Shown here: positions 15,715 through 24,044 of the stretch, piece by piece
Layout: each line of letters starts with the position of its first letter
How positions within the stretch are numbered: position 1 is the first letter of the stretch
Assembly (NCBI GenBank): GCA_963633225.1
Contig: CAVGXR010000063.1
Span: forward strand, 1-64,000
Direction: 5' to 3'
DNA length: 64,000 nt
Source: F23-B02 sp963633225
GTDB lineage: Bacteria > Bacillota > Clostridia > Oscillospirales > Oscillospiraceae
Program-made: the position numbers and the translations under genes
Notes under the pieces: generated by a model
Told to the model about the DNA's origin: nothing
Databases searched by the model: none
Seen by the model: only the letters and a program-made list of their open reading frames with translations

Positions 15715-17340
15715 TTAGTACATGCCCATGTCGCCGCCTGCGGGAGCTGCTGCTGCGGGAGGCGTGGGGATATCGGTGACGAGGCTCTCGGTGGTAAGAA
15801 CCATGGAGGCAACGGAGGATGCGTTCTCCAGTGCACTGCGGCAGACCTTGGTCGGGTCGATTATGCCGAGCTGGATCATGTTGCCGTACTGCTCGGCTGC
15901 CGCATCGAAGCCGTAGGATGCCTCGCTGCTGCCGTAGACCTTATCGAGGATGACCGCACCCTCGAGGCCTGCGTTTGCGGCGATCTGCATGATGGGAGCC
16001 TTCAGAGCCTTTGCAATGATGGCTGCGCCGGTCTTCTCGTCGCCTTCAAGAGACGCGGCAAGCGCGTCGGCAGCCTTTGCAGCCGCGACATATGCCGTGC
16101 CGCCGCCTGCTACGATGCCCTCTTCAACTGCTGCACGGGTTGCATTGAGTGCGTCCTCGATGCGCAGCTTCTTTTCCTTCATCTCGGTCTCGGTAGCTGC
16201 ACCGACCTTGATGACGGCTACGCCGCCGGAGAGCTTTGCAAGGCGCTCCTGAAGCTTTTCCTTGTCGTACTCGGAGGTGGTAGTCTCGATCTGAGCGTTT
16301 ATCTGAGCGATACGCGCCTTGATATCGGCAGACTGGCCTGCGCCGTCAACGATGACGGTGTTCTCCTTGGTGACCTTGACCTGACGTGCCTGACCGAGCA
16401 TGTCGATCTGTGCGTCCTTGAGCTCCATGCCGAGGTCGGAGGAGATCAGCTGGCCGCCGGTGAGGATAGCGATATCCTGAAGCATTTCCTTACGTCTGTC
16501 GCCGAAGCCGGGAGCCTTGACACACACGCAGGTGAAGGTGCCGCGCAGCTTGTTGAGGATGATGGTAGCAAGAGCCTCGCCCTCGACGTCCTCTGCGATG
16601 ATCAGGAGCTTTCTGCCGGCCTTTACGATCTGCTCGAGCAGGGGCAGGATCTCCTGGATGTTCGTGACCTTCTTATCGGTGATGAGGATCAGAGCGTCCT
16701 CAAGGACGGCCTCCATCTTCTCGGTATCGGTGGCCATGTAGGGGCTGAGGTAGCCGCGGTCAAACTGCATACCCTCGACGACCTCGCTGTAGGTATCGGC
16801 GGTCTTGGACTCCTCGATGGTGATAACGCCGTTCTGCGAGACCTTTTCCATCGCCTCGGCGATCAGGCTGCCGATAACGTCGTCGCCGCTGGAGATAGCA
16901 CCGACGCGGGCGATATCGCCGCTGCCGGATACGGGCTGGGAGTTTGAGCGGATCGCTTCGACCGCAGCATCGGTGGCCTTTTTCATGCCGCGCTTCATGG
17001 TCATGGGATTCGCGCCGGCAGCGAGGTTTTTAAGCCCCTCGTTTATCATTGCCTGCGCAAGCACGGTGGCGCTGGTGGTACCGTCGCCGGCTACGTCGTT
17101 TGTCTTGGTGGAGACTTCCTTTATAAGCTGTGCGCCCATGTTCTCGAACGGATCGTCGAGCTCGATCTCCTTTGCGATGGTAACGCCGTCGTTGGTGATC
17201 AGCGGTGCGCCGAATTTCTTATCGAGCACAACGTTGCGGCCCTTGGGGCCGAGGGTGATCTTAACGGTATCTGCAAGCTGGTTCACGCCGCGCTCTATGG
17301 CCTTGCGTGCCTCTTCGCCGAAAATTATCTGTTTTGCCAT
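15715..17340 (-). CDS. groL: Chaperonin GroEL (Hsp60)
   Basis: The 541-residue 60-kDa chaperonin that forms the double ring and folds proteins with GroES. The sequence starts AKQIIFGEEARKAIERGVN, contains the ATP-binding stretch VAGDGTTSATVLAQAMI (about 84-100) and ends with a Gly/Met tail (GGDMGMY). It is the second gene of the CIRCE-controlled operon, 15 bases after groES. Confidence 0.98.
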   Translation of the reverse strand: MAKQIIFGEEARKAIERGVNQLADTVKITLGPKGRNVVLDKKFGAPLITNDGVTIAKEIELDDPFENMGAQLIKEVSTKTNDVAGDGTTSATVLAQAMINEGLKNLAAGANPMTMKRGMKKATDAAVEAIRSNSQPVSGSGDIARVGAISSGDDVIGSLIAEAMEKVSQNGVITIEESKTADTYSEVVEGMQFDRGYLSPYMATDTEKMEAVLEDALILITDKKVTNIQEILPLLEQIVKAGRKLLIIAEDVEGEALATIILNKLRGTFTCVCVKAPGFGDRRKEMLQDIAILTGGQLISSDLGMELKDAQIDMLGQARQVKVTKENTVIVDGAGQSADIKARIAQINAQIETTTSEYDKEKLQERLAKLSGGVAVIKVGAATETEMKEKKLRIEDALNATRAAVEEGIVAGGGTAYVAAAKAADALAASLEGDEKTGAAIIAKALKAPIMQIAANAGLEGAVILDKVYGSSEASYGFDAAAEQYGNMIQLGIIDPTKVCRSALENASSVASMVLTTESLVTDIPTPPAAAAPAGGDMGMY

Positions 17341-17355
17341 AATACAAGTGCCTCC

Positions 17356-17640
17356 TTATTCTACAACAGCGAGAATGTCGCTCTGACGGACGATTGTGTA
17401 TTCCTGCTCATCGAGCTTTATCTTGCTTCCGCTGTACTTGCCGACGAGAACCTTTTCGCCGACCTTGACTTCCATTTTGACTTCATTGCCGTCAACAATG
17501 CCGCCGGGGCCTACCTCGACCACTTCATATATCTCGGGCTTTTCCTGCGCAGACGCTGCCAGGAAGATACCGCTCTGGGTCTTTTCCTCGGCTTTGGACT
17601 GCATAAGCACTACTCTGTCTGCCAAAGGCTTGAGTTTCAT
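17356..17640 (-). CDS. groS: Co-chaperonin GroES (Hsp10)
   Basis: The 94-residue lid of the GroEL chamber. It begins MKLKPLADRVVL and contains the mobile-loop region (EEKTQSGIFLAASAQEKPE) and the GKYSGSKIKLDEQEYTIV barrel. I chose ATG 17640 because GGAGGT lies 7 bases upstream; ATG 17643 is also possible. It is preceded by a perfect CIRCE operator, so expression is likely repressed by HrcA and induced by heat. Confidence 0.97.
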   Translation of the reverse strand: MKLKPLADRVVLMQSKAEEKTQSGIFLAASAQEKPEIYEVVEVGPGGIVDGNEVKMEVKVGEKVLVGKYSGSKIKLDEQEYTIVRQSDILAVVE

Positions 17641-17688
17641 CATATATACCTCCAATTATAAATATACGAAATTAAAAATTCGACCGAG

Positions 17689-17715
17689 TTAGCACTCTTT
17701 TGCCCTGAGTGCTAA
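17689..17715. promoter_or_regulatory. CIRCE operator (HrcA binding site)
   Basis: TTAGCACTC-N9-GAGTGCTAA matches the CIRCE consensus without mismatch. The inverted repeat extends further outward (CCGAG/CTCGG on each side). It lies between the groES promoter and start codon. Confidence 0.97.
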
Positions 17716-17722
17716 CTCGGTT

Positions 17723-17753
17723 ATTATAATAGCACATATTTTTAAAATTTCAA
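17723..17753 (-). promoter_or_regulatory. groES promoter
   Basis: On the minus strand TTGAAA (17753-17748) is followed by TATTAT (17731-17726, 16-base spacer) or the overlapping TATAAT (17728-17723, 19-base spacer). The CIRCE operator begins 7 bases further downstream, around the start of transcription. Confidence 0.7.
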
Positions 17754-17804
17754 GCCCTAAAATGAAAAATTCGCAAAAATTTTTATATATTTTTTCTTGC
17801 GAGT

Positions 17805-18920
17805 TTATTTCAGGTACATAAACAGGTCACACTTGATCATTCCGTTATAGAGCTTGCGCTTTTTATCGGCGGTTTTACCGAAGGTGCGCTCAAACTCCGT
17901 GTGCGAGGACAGGAGGTACAGCTTCCAGTTTTCCGTTTTGCGCCACGCCTCGCCGAAGCGTCTGTAAAGCTCCTCGGCCTCGCGCTTTTCCATGATGCGC
18001 TCGCCGTAGGGCGGATTTGTGACGATGATGCCGTTTTCGGTAACGCGGTCAAAGTTCGCGGCATCAGCCTTTTCAAAGCGTACAATGTCCGAAACTCCGG
18101 CGCGCTCGGCGTTCTCACGCGCAATTTTGAGCGCGGCGGGGTCGATATCCGTACCTATTATATTGTAGCTGCCGTTAAACTCGCGGGATGCTGCCTCCTC
18201 GCGCTCAAGCTGCCAGACCGAGCGGTCAAGGCTCCGCCAGCGCATAGCCGAAAACTCGCGGTGCAGGCCGGGGGCGCGGTTTTTTGCGATAAGCGCGGCC
18301 TCGATGGGGATCGTTCCGCTGCCGCAGAAGGGGTCGCAGAAGTCCTCCCTGCCGCGGTAGCGCGAGAGACTGACCATTGCTGCGGCCATTGTCTCCTTTA
18401 GGGGCGCGGCATTATGCGCCGGACGGTAGCCGCGCTTGTGCAGTCCCTCGCCCGAGGTGTCGATGCACAGGGAGGCCACGTCCTTCATTATGGAAAACTG
18501 TATCTGATACGTCTCGGCGGTCTCGGAAAACCATTCGATGCCGTAAACGCTCTTTAAGCGCTCGACTATCGCCTTTTTGATGATCTTCTGGCAGTCGGAG
18601 ACGGAAAAAAGCTTTGAATTGAGGCTGTAGCCCTTGACGGGGAAGGCAGCGTCCTTCGGGATGAGCTCCTCCCACGGCAGAGCCTTCGTGCGCTCGAAAA
18701 GCTCGTCAAAGCTCTCGGCTCTGAATCTGCCGAGCTCAAGCAGCACGCGCTCGCCGATGCGCAGGTTTATGTTTGCCTTTGCTATCTCCTCTGCGCCGCC
18801 CGTAAAATAAACTCTTCCGTTTTCGTTCTGAATATCCTGCATCCTCATGCGTCGCAGCTCGTCGGCTATAGGTCCTTCAAGGCCGAGCAGGCAGGGCACG
18901 CAAAGCTTAAACTTATCCAT
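17805..18920 (-). CDS. THUMP-domain class I RNA methyltransferase (RlmL/YpsC-like)
   Basis: A 371-residue protein in the COG0116 family of 23S rRNA guanine-N2 methyltransferases. The N-terminal ferredoxin-like and THUMP part (residues 1-155) binds RNA. The catalytic part holds FCDPFCGSGTIPIEAALIA (SAM site) and the IVTNPPYGERI motif (NPPY), which is diagnostic for N-methylation of a base. ATG 18920 (MDKFKLCVPCLLGLEG) has a GGAGAG site; the frame is open further upstream. It stands alone, upstream of the groESL promoter. Confidence 0.85.
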   Translation of the reverse strand: MDKFKLCVPCLLGLEGPIADELRRMRMQDIQNENGRVYFTGGAEEIAKANINLRIGERVLLELGRFRAESFDELFERTKALPWEELIPKDAAFPVKGYSLNSKLFSVSDCQKIIKKAIVERLKSVYGIEWFSETAETYQIQFSIMKDVASLCIDTSGEGLHKRGYRPAHNAAPLKETMAAAMVSLSRYRGREDFCDPFCGSGTIPIEAALIAKNRAPGLHREFSAMRWRSLDRSVWQLEREEAASREFNGSYNIIGTDIDPAALKIARENAERAGVSDIVRFEKADAANFDRVTENGIIVTNPPYGERIMEKREAEELYRRFGEAWRKTENWKLYLLSSHTEFERTFGKTADKKRKLYNGMIKCDLFMYLK

Positions 18921-19093
18921 ATATGTCTCTCCGTAGGTATTTGAAATCAATTCATTTTATCATACTTCATAGTTTTGCACTTGTAAAGGAGCATTTGCTC
19001 TTAATATACGGATAAATTAATTTACTTAACGTTTTCTTAACTAACTTTTGTGTAACATGACAAAATGTAATGCTAAAAATTCAGCAAAAGCAC

Positions 19094-19122
19094 TTGATTT
19101 TCACAGTACTTGGATATATACT
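19094..19122 (+). promoter_or_regulatory. Promoter of the unknown-protein/cstA unit
   Basis: TTGATT (19094-19099) and TATACT (19117-19122) are separated by 17 bases. CAGTAC...ATATACTG forms a small dyad over the -10 region. Confidence 0.6.
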
Positions 19123-19185
19123 GTTAACATCTTTGAATAAAAATTAACGATTTATTTGCTTTTGTTAGCACGAGAGGGTGAGACA

Positions 19186-19686
19186 GTGACAAGGCTTGAG
19201 GCAATTGACAAGCTCTGCGAGAGCTATTCGGTATATTTCGACGTAGAACGCTTTGAGGAAAGCGAGGAGCTTCTGGCGGCTACCTGCTTTCTGTACGTCC
19301 ACTCCGAAAAATATGTCCTCGTCAAGGCGGCCAAGCTCTGGGAGGCCGACAGCAACGAGTATGTCTACATTTTCAATGTCCCGCACCTGACCAAGGAGAT
19401 ATTCCAGCGCTGCCGCGACTATGCCCATAAGGACGGCATGAGCCATATAGAGCCGAAACCGGGGCACATGTGCTCGTACATAACGGCACTGTTTATCTGC
19501 GACAGCTGCGAGCCCGACGCGGTGCGCGCATTAAAGCGCACGCGGATATATAAGAGCTTCCGTCTGTCATATTACGGCTGGATGGATTTCCACACCGGCC
19601 TTATAGAGCTCCAGACGGGAAAGACTGCCGCCAACGGCAGCGGAAGAAGTGCAGCACAGCTTTTGAAAAAAACGCTGCTTAAATAA
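19186..19686 (+). CDS. Uncharacterised protein upstream of cstA
   Basis: A 166-residue soluble protein I do not recognise. GTG 19186 (VTRLEAIDKLCESYSVYFDV) is preceded by GAGGGTGAG; the frame also allows ATG 19156 without a ribosome site. It is predicted mixed alpha/beta with no signal peptide or membrane segment. Notable parts are YVYIFNVPHLTKEIFQRC and the aromatic run LSYYGWMDFHTGLIEL; it has several cysteines but no clear metal motif. It lies 29 bases upstream of cstA and shares its promoter, so a role tied to CstA transport or its control is the most likely guess. Confidence 0.7.
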   Translation: MTRLEAIDKLCESYSVYFDVERFEESEELLAATCFLYVHSEKYVLVKAAKLWEADSNEYVYIFNVPHLTKEIFQRCRDYAHKDGMSHIEPKPGHMCSYITALFICDSCEPDAVRALKRTRIYKSFRLSYYGWMDFHTGLIELQTGKTAANGSGRSAAQLLKKTLLK

Positions 19687-19715
19687 ACAACGAATCAAAA
19701 AGGAGAGAACAAAAC

Positions 19716-21443
19716 ATGAATGCTGCTGTATTACTTATTGTCAGCATCGTCATCCTGCTTGTAGGCTATATTTTCTACGGCAGATGGCTGTCAAAGAAAT
19801 GGGGAGTAGATCCGAGCAAGGCGACTCCCTCTCACACCATGGAAGACGGCGTGGACTATGTTCCCGCAAAGGCACCCGTTCTTATGGGACACCACTTCTC
19901 CTCCATCGCCGGCGCAGGCCCGATAAACGGACCTATTCAGGCCGCCGTTTTCGGCTGGGTCCCCGTTGCACTGTGGGTACTCATAGGCGGCATATTCTTC
20001 GGCGGTGTGCATGACTTCGGCTCGCTGTTCGCATCCGTGCGCAACAAGGGCAAGTCCATCGGCACCGTTATCGAGGACAGCATCGGTCTGAAGGCAAAGC
20101 GCCTGTTCATTATCTTCGCTTACCTGACGCTCCTGCTCGTCGTTGCAGCCTTCGGCTCGATCGTTGCAAACACCTTCAAGGCGACCTTCCTTGAAAACGG
20201 CGCAGTAGACTACGCGGCAAGCGCCGCAAACGCCAGCACCGCGATGATCTCCATCTTCTTCATCGTTCTGGCAGTCCTGTTCGGCTTCTTCGTTTACAGA
20301 AGAAACGCACCCCTCGGCATTTCCACCATCATCGGCGTTGTGCTCATCGCAATAGCAATGTACATCGGCCTGAACTGGCACCCGATCTACCTCAGCTACG
20401 AGACCTGGATGATCATCTGCGGCGTTTACATCCTCGTAGCCTCCGTAACGCCTGTCTGGATCCTGCTCCAGCCGCGTGACTACCTGAGCTCCTTCCTGCT
20501 CTACGGCATGATGATCCTCGCCGTTATCGGCATCATCGGCTGTCATCCGAGCATCGACGCAATGCCCGCATTCACCGGCTTTACCGACACCATTGCCCCG
20601 ACCGGCACCTCTCTGGGCTACCTGTTCCCCGCACTGTTCGTAACCATCGCCTGTGGCGCGATCTCCGGTTTCCACTCCCTCGTCGGCTCCGGCACGACCG
20701 CAAAGCAGCTCGATAACGAGCGCGACGCACGCCCCATCGCCTACGGCGGCATGCTCATCGAGTCCGCTCTGGCGATCATCTCCCTGTGCGCAGTTGCGTA
20801 CATCTGGAAGGACTACGCCGACGGCACCACCGTCGTCCCCACCGCAGTATTTGCAGGCGGCCTTTCCTCCATGCTCGGCGAGCTCTTCGGCGCAGAGGCA
20901 CAGAGCGTAACCTATTCCCTGCTGATCCTCGCGGTCTCGGCCTTCTGCCTGACCTCGCTCGATACCGCTACCCGTCTTGCCCGCTACATGTTCCAGGAAT
21001 TCTGGCTCAAGCCCGGCGAGAGCATCAAGGATATGACCGGTGCCCGCAAGGTACTGACCAATCCGTACGTCTCCACCCTTATCACCGTCGTTCTCGGCGT
21101 TGCGCTCGGCATGACCGGCTACGCTAAGATCTGGGCTCTGTTCGGCGCTGCAAACCAGCTGCTCGCAGCTCTGGGTCTGCTTGCTGTCGCCGCATGGCTC
21201 GGCAAGGTCGGCAGAGACAACAAGATGTTCTACTTCCCGTTTGCCTTCATGCTGATCGTCACCCTGACCTCTCTGGTATTCACCATCAAGTCTCAGATCG
21301 GCCTGATCTCCGCCGGAACCGACGTGACATGGGCAGTTGTCCGTGCAGTGCTTGCTGTTCTGCTCATCATCCTTGCCATCGACCTTGTTATTGAGGGCAT
21401 AAAGACGCTCAAGAAGCAGGCTGCGGCAAAGGCTGCAAATTAA
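19716..21443 (+). CDS. cstA: CstA family carbon starvation transporter
   Basis: A 575-residue integral membrane protein with about 15 helices. Family signatures include the N-terminal VGYIFYGRWLSKKWGVDPSK, HHFSSIAGAGPINGPIQA (about 65-82), GGVHDFGSLF and SGFHSLVGSGTTAKQL. CstA and BtsT proteins take up peptides or pyruvate, often during carbon starvation. An AAAGGAGAG site precedes the ATG. Codon use is strongly biased toward C/G at third positions, suggesting high expression. The gene is second in its unit and is followed by hairpins and a mobile element. Confidence 0.93.
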   Translation: MNAAVLLIVSIVILLVGYIFYGRWLSKKWGVDPSKATPSHTMEDGVDYVPAKAPVLMGHHFSSIAGAGPINGPIQAAVFGWVPVALWVLIGGIFFGGVHDFGSLFASVRNKGKSIGTVIEDSIGLKAKRLFIIFAYLTLLLVVAAFGSIVANTFKATFLENGAVDYAASAANASTAMISIFFIVLAVLFGFFVYRRNAPLGISTIIGVVLIAIAMYIGLNWHPIYLSYETWMIICGVYILVASVTPVWILLQPRDYLSSFLLYGMMILAVIGIIGCHPSIDAMPAFTGFTDTIAPTGTSLGYLFPALFVTIACGAISGFHSLVGSGTTAKQLDNERDARPIAYGGMLIESALAIISLCAVAYIWKDYADGTTVVPTAVFAGGLSSMLGELFGAEAQSVTYSLLILAVSAFCLTSLDTATRLARYMFQEFWLKPGESIKDMTGARKVLTNPYVSTLITVVLGVALGMTGYAKIWALFGAANQLLAALGLLAVAAWLGKVGRDNKMFYFPFAFMLIVTLTSLVFTIKSQIGLISAGTDVTWAVVRAVLAVLLIILAIDLVIEGIKTLKKQAAAKAAN

Positions 21444-21477
21444 TAACCGTCCACAAAATACAAATCACAATACGAAA

Positions 21478-21508
21478 AAGGAAGCTGTCTCTTTCGACAG
21501 CTTCCTTT
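21478..21508 (+). terminator. Hairpin after cstA (left flank of the mobile element)
   Basis: A 12-bp stem (21478-21489 with 21496-21507) around the loop TCTTTC, with only three T residues after it. It is nearly identical to the hairpin at 21731-21760 on the other side of the inserted element. Confidence 0.6.
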
Positions 21509-21509
21509 C

Positions 21510-21728
21510 AGCGTGTCAAAAAAAGCCTGCGGCTTTTTTTCACGCTTCAAAAAACGCCACATTTTTTGTGAAGCTTACGCTTCACGAAAAATCTCGCTTC
21601 GCTCGTCAAAACGCCTGATAGCTCAGGCGTTTTTGATGGCTATAATCTAATTCGAGGCGGGTCTTGCCCCCTCGAGCTCCCCCGCTGCGCGGATATCTCT
21701 ACTCAGCAGCATAGTTTTTTGACAGTCT
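21510..21728 (+). mobile_element. Miniature inverted-repeat element, copy A
   Basis: A 219-base non-coding element whose ends form an inverted repeat: AGCGTGTCAAAAAA (21510-21523) against AGACTGTCAAAAAA read on the minus strand (21728-21715), 12 of 14 matching. It contains several internal hairpins, including GTGAAGC/GCTTCAC and a terminator-like AACGCCTGA/TCAGGCGTT with a T-run. A second copy in reverse orientation lies at 29308-29598. It is flanked on both sides by near-identical hairpins (21478-21507 and 21731-21760). No transposase is encoded, so it would need one supplied elsewhere. Confidence 0.65.
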
Positions 21729-21730
21729 CA

Positions 21731-21764
21731 AAGGAAGTCGTCTCTTTCGACGGCTTCCTTTTTT
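21731..21764 (+). terminator. Rho-independent terminator (right flank of the mobile element)
   Basis: A 12-bp stem (21731-21742 with 21749-21760), loop TCTTTC, then a T-run to 21764. Loop and arms almost repeat the hairpin at 21478-21507, with changes in both arms. This is probably the original cstA terminator or its duplicate. Confidence 0.8.
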
Positions 21765-21858
21765 ACAGTTTTTTAACGAAAACGCTTTTTTTATCTGTAT
21801 AATTATTATATACTGCAATATAGCAGAAATAATAATCATTATCCAAGGGGGAAATAAT

Positions 21859-22545
21859 ATGAGCAAAAAAGCCCTTGTTGTTGAAGACGACGTAAACATC
21901 GCCGAGCTTCTCATGCTTTACCTTGAAAAGGACGGCTTTGAGGTCAGCATCGCGCATGACGGCGGACGCGGCATTGAAATGTTCAATGAGACCTCGCCCG
22001 ACCTCGTGCTGCTTGATCTCATGATGCCCGTCATGGACGGTATGCAGGTCTGCCGCGAGATACGCAAGACCTCCTCCGTTCCCATCATCATGCTCACCGC
22101 CAAGGGCGCTGTGGGCGACAAGGTCGCCGGTCTTGATATCGGCGCGGACGATTATATCACCAAGCCCTTTGAGGTCAAGGAGCTGCTCGCACGCATTCAC
22201 GCTGTCATGCGCCGCTCGGAGACCGACAATGCTCCGAAGGAGAAAAAGCTCTGCTATGACAAGCTCATAGTAAACCTCGACTCCTACGAGCTCATAGTTG
22301 ACGGCGTAAAGGTGGACACTCCGCCCAAAGAGATGGAGCTTCTGTATCATCTTGCCGCGTCGCCCAACATCGTTTTCACACGCAACCAGCTTCTTGACGA
22401 GGTATGGGGCTTTGATTACTTCGGCGACTCCCGCACGGTTGACGTTCACATAAAGCGTCTGAGAGAAAAGCTCGAGGGCGTATCCCCTCAATGGTCGCTT
22501 CAGACCGTCTGGGGTGTCGGATACAAGTTTGAAGTCGTGAAATAA
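21859..22545 (+). CDS. OmpR/PhoB family response regulator
   Basis: A 228-residue two-component regulator. The receiver domain (1-118) has the acidic pair EDD, the phosphoacceptor aspartate in LVLLDLMMP and the lysine in DDYITKPFE. The C-terminal winged helix (130-226) ends with the typical RTVDVHIKRLREKL and VWGVGYKFE. The ATG follows AAGGGGGA. It is followed 15 bases later by its kinase and then an HtrA protease, suggesting an envelope-stress or cell-wall signalling unit. Confidence 0.92.
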   Translation: MSKKALVVEDDVNIAELLMLYLEKDGFEVSIAHDGGRGIEMFNETSPDLVLLDLMMPVMDGMQVCREIRKTSSVPIIMLTAKGAVGDKVAGLDIGADDYITKPFEVKELLARIHAVMRRSETDNAPKEKKLCYDKLIVNLDSYELIVDGVKVDTPPKEMELLYHLAASPNIVFTRNQLLDEVWGFDYFGDSRTVDVHIKRLREKLEGVSPQWSLQTVWGVGYKFEVVK

Positions 22546-22560
22546 AAGGGGCGCGCTCCT

Positions 22561-24018
22561 ATGAAGAGCATATACTTACGCAATTTTCTTGCAACGGCGC
22601 TGCTCGTTTTCTTCTGCTTCGCCATAATCGGCACGGCGTTCTTCTTTCTGGGCAGGAGCTATCTTATAAGCTCCACCCGCGAGAGAATGAGCGCCAGCGC
22701 CGACGAGGTAGTAAAGTCCGCGCTTGCCCTTTCAAGGGAAGAATCGCTCAGCAGCTGGAATCTGCGCCTGACTATAAGCCCGATAGCAAACGTCACGTCA
22801 AGCCACATATTCATCTGCGATCAGGACGGTCTTGTACTGTCCTGTTCCGATTTGACCCTGTACTGCGCAAAGCATCAGGGAAAGGCCCTCGACCCATCGG
22901 TCATACAGGCCGTGAGCGCCGGCGGAGAATTTGACAGCATGACCACGCTCATGGGCTTTTATTCCGAGCAGCAGTACGTTGTCGCAAAGCCCATAAGCTC
23001 GGGAGGCGAAACTCTCGGCTATGTTTTCGTTGCGTCCGACGGCATGAATATGCTCAGCAACGGTCAGGCCTTTCTCGGCGTTGTGTTCGCCGTTGCGATA
23101 GCGGTCGTGCTCGTTGCGATACTCATGAGCCTTGTGTATTCGAAAAAAATGGCCGAGCCGCTCGATGAGCTCACGCTCGCGGCGCGCAAATTTGCGCTGG
23201 GCGATTTTTCGGTTCGCGTAAAAACGAAGGAAGCCCGCGACGACGAGATCGGAACGCTGATAGAATCGTTCAACCTCATGGCAGACTCCCTCGAGAAGAG
23301 CGACAACAAGCGTCAGGAGTTCATCGCCAACGTCTCGCATGAGCTGCGAACGCCGATGACTACCATTGCAGGCTTTGCCGACGGCATACTCGACGGTACG
23401 ATACCGCGTGAGCAGGAGGATAAATACCTTCGCAAGATCGCCGACGAAACGCGCCGCCTGTCGCGCCTTGTGCGCAGTATGCTCGATCTGAGTCAGGCCG
23501 AGAGCGACGCTGTTGATCTGTCAAAGCGCAGCCGCTTTGACCTGTCCGAGCTTCTGCTGCAATGCCTGCTGAGCTTTGAGAGCAGGGCAAAGGACAAGGG
23601 GCTTGATGTCGATCCGCAGCTTCCCGAGGATCCCATCGAGGTATTCGCCGTGCGCGACTCGATAACGCAGGTCATCTATAACCTCACGGACAACGCGATG
23701 AAGTTTGCTTCTCCCGGCAGCACGGTAACGATAAGATTATACAAAAAGGGCGCAAAGGCCTATGTTTCGATAAAGAACATCGGCGAGCCCATACCCGAGG
23801 ATGACCTTCCCTACATCTTCGACCGTTTCCACAAGTCCGACCGCTCGCGCAGCATGGACAAGGACGGCGTGGGGCTTGGCCTGTACCTCGTAAAGAAGAT
23901 ACTCAACAGCCACGGTGAGGAGGTCGCGGTATCCAGCCGCGACGGTGTTACGGTATTCGTATTCACCCTTGCCCTTGCTCCGGCAAAGCAAAAGAAAGAA
24001 AAGGCCGAGCGCAAATAA
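22561..24018 (+). CDS. Sensor histidine kinase
   Basis: A 485-residue membrane kinase. Helix 1 is at about 10-32 and helix 2 at about 172-196, enclosing a 140-residue extracellular sensor domain. A HAMP linker follows, then the dimerisation helix with the phosphorylated histidine (NVSHELRTPMTTIAGF, about 256-271) and an HATPase domain with NLTDNAMKFA, DRFHKSDRS and GVGLGLYLVKKI. It pairs with the preceding response regulator. Its stop codon overlaps an ATG in the HtrA frame. Confidence 0.93.
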   Translation: MKSIYLRNFLATALLVFFCFAIIGTAFFFLGRSYLISSTRERMSASADEVVKSALALSREESLSSWNLRLTISPIANVTSSHIFICDQDGLVLSCSDLTLYCAKHQGKALDPSVIQAVSAGGEFDSMTTLMGFYSEQQYVVAKPISSGGETLGYVFVASDGMNMLSNGQAFLGVVFAVAIAVVLVAILMSLVYSKKMAEPLDELTLAARKFALGDFSVRVKTKEARDDEIGTLIESFNLMADSLEKSDNKRQEFIANVSHELRTPMTTIAGFADGILDGTIPREQEDKYLRKIADETRRLSRLVRSMLDLSQAESDAVDLSKRSRFDLSELLLQCLLSFESRAKDKGLDVDPQLPEDPIEVFAVRDSITQVIYNLTDNAMKFASPGSTVTIRLYKKGAKAYVSIKNIGEPIPEDDLPYIFDRFHKSDRSRSMDKDGVGLGLYLVKKILNSHGEEVAVSSRDGVTVFVFTLALAPAKQKKEKAERK

Positions 24019-24044
24019 TGCGCTGCGGCAGATCGGAGAAATTT

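Noticed and set aside
15715..17340. Long open frames opposite groEL
   Set aside because: Shadow frames caused by GC-rich codon use; GroEL is unambiguous.
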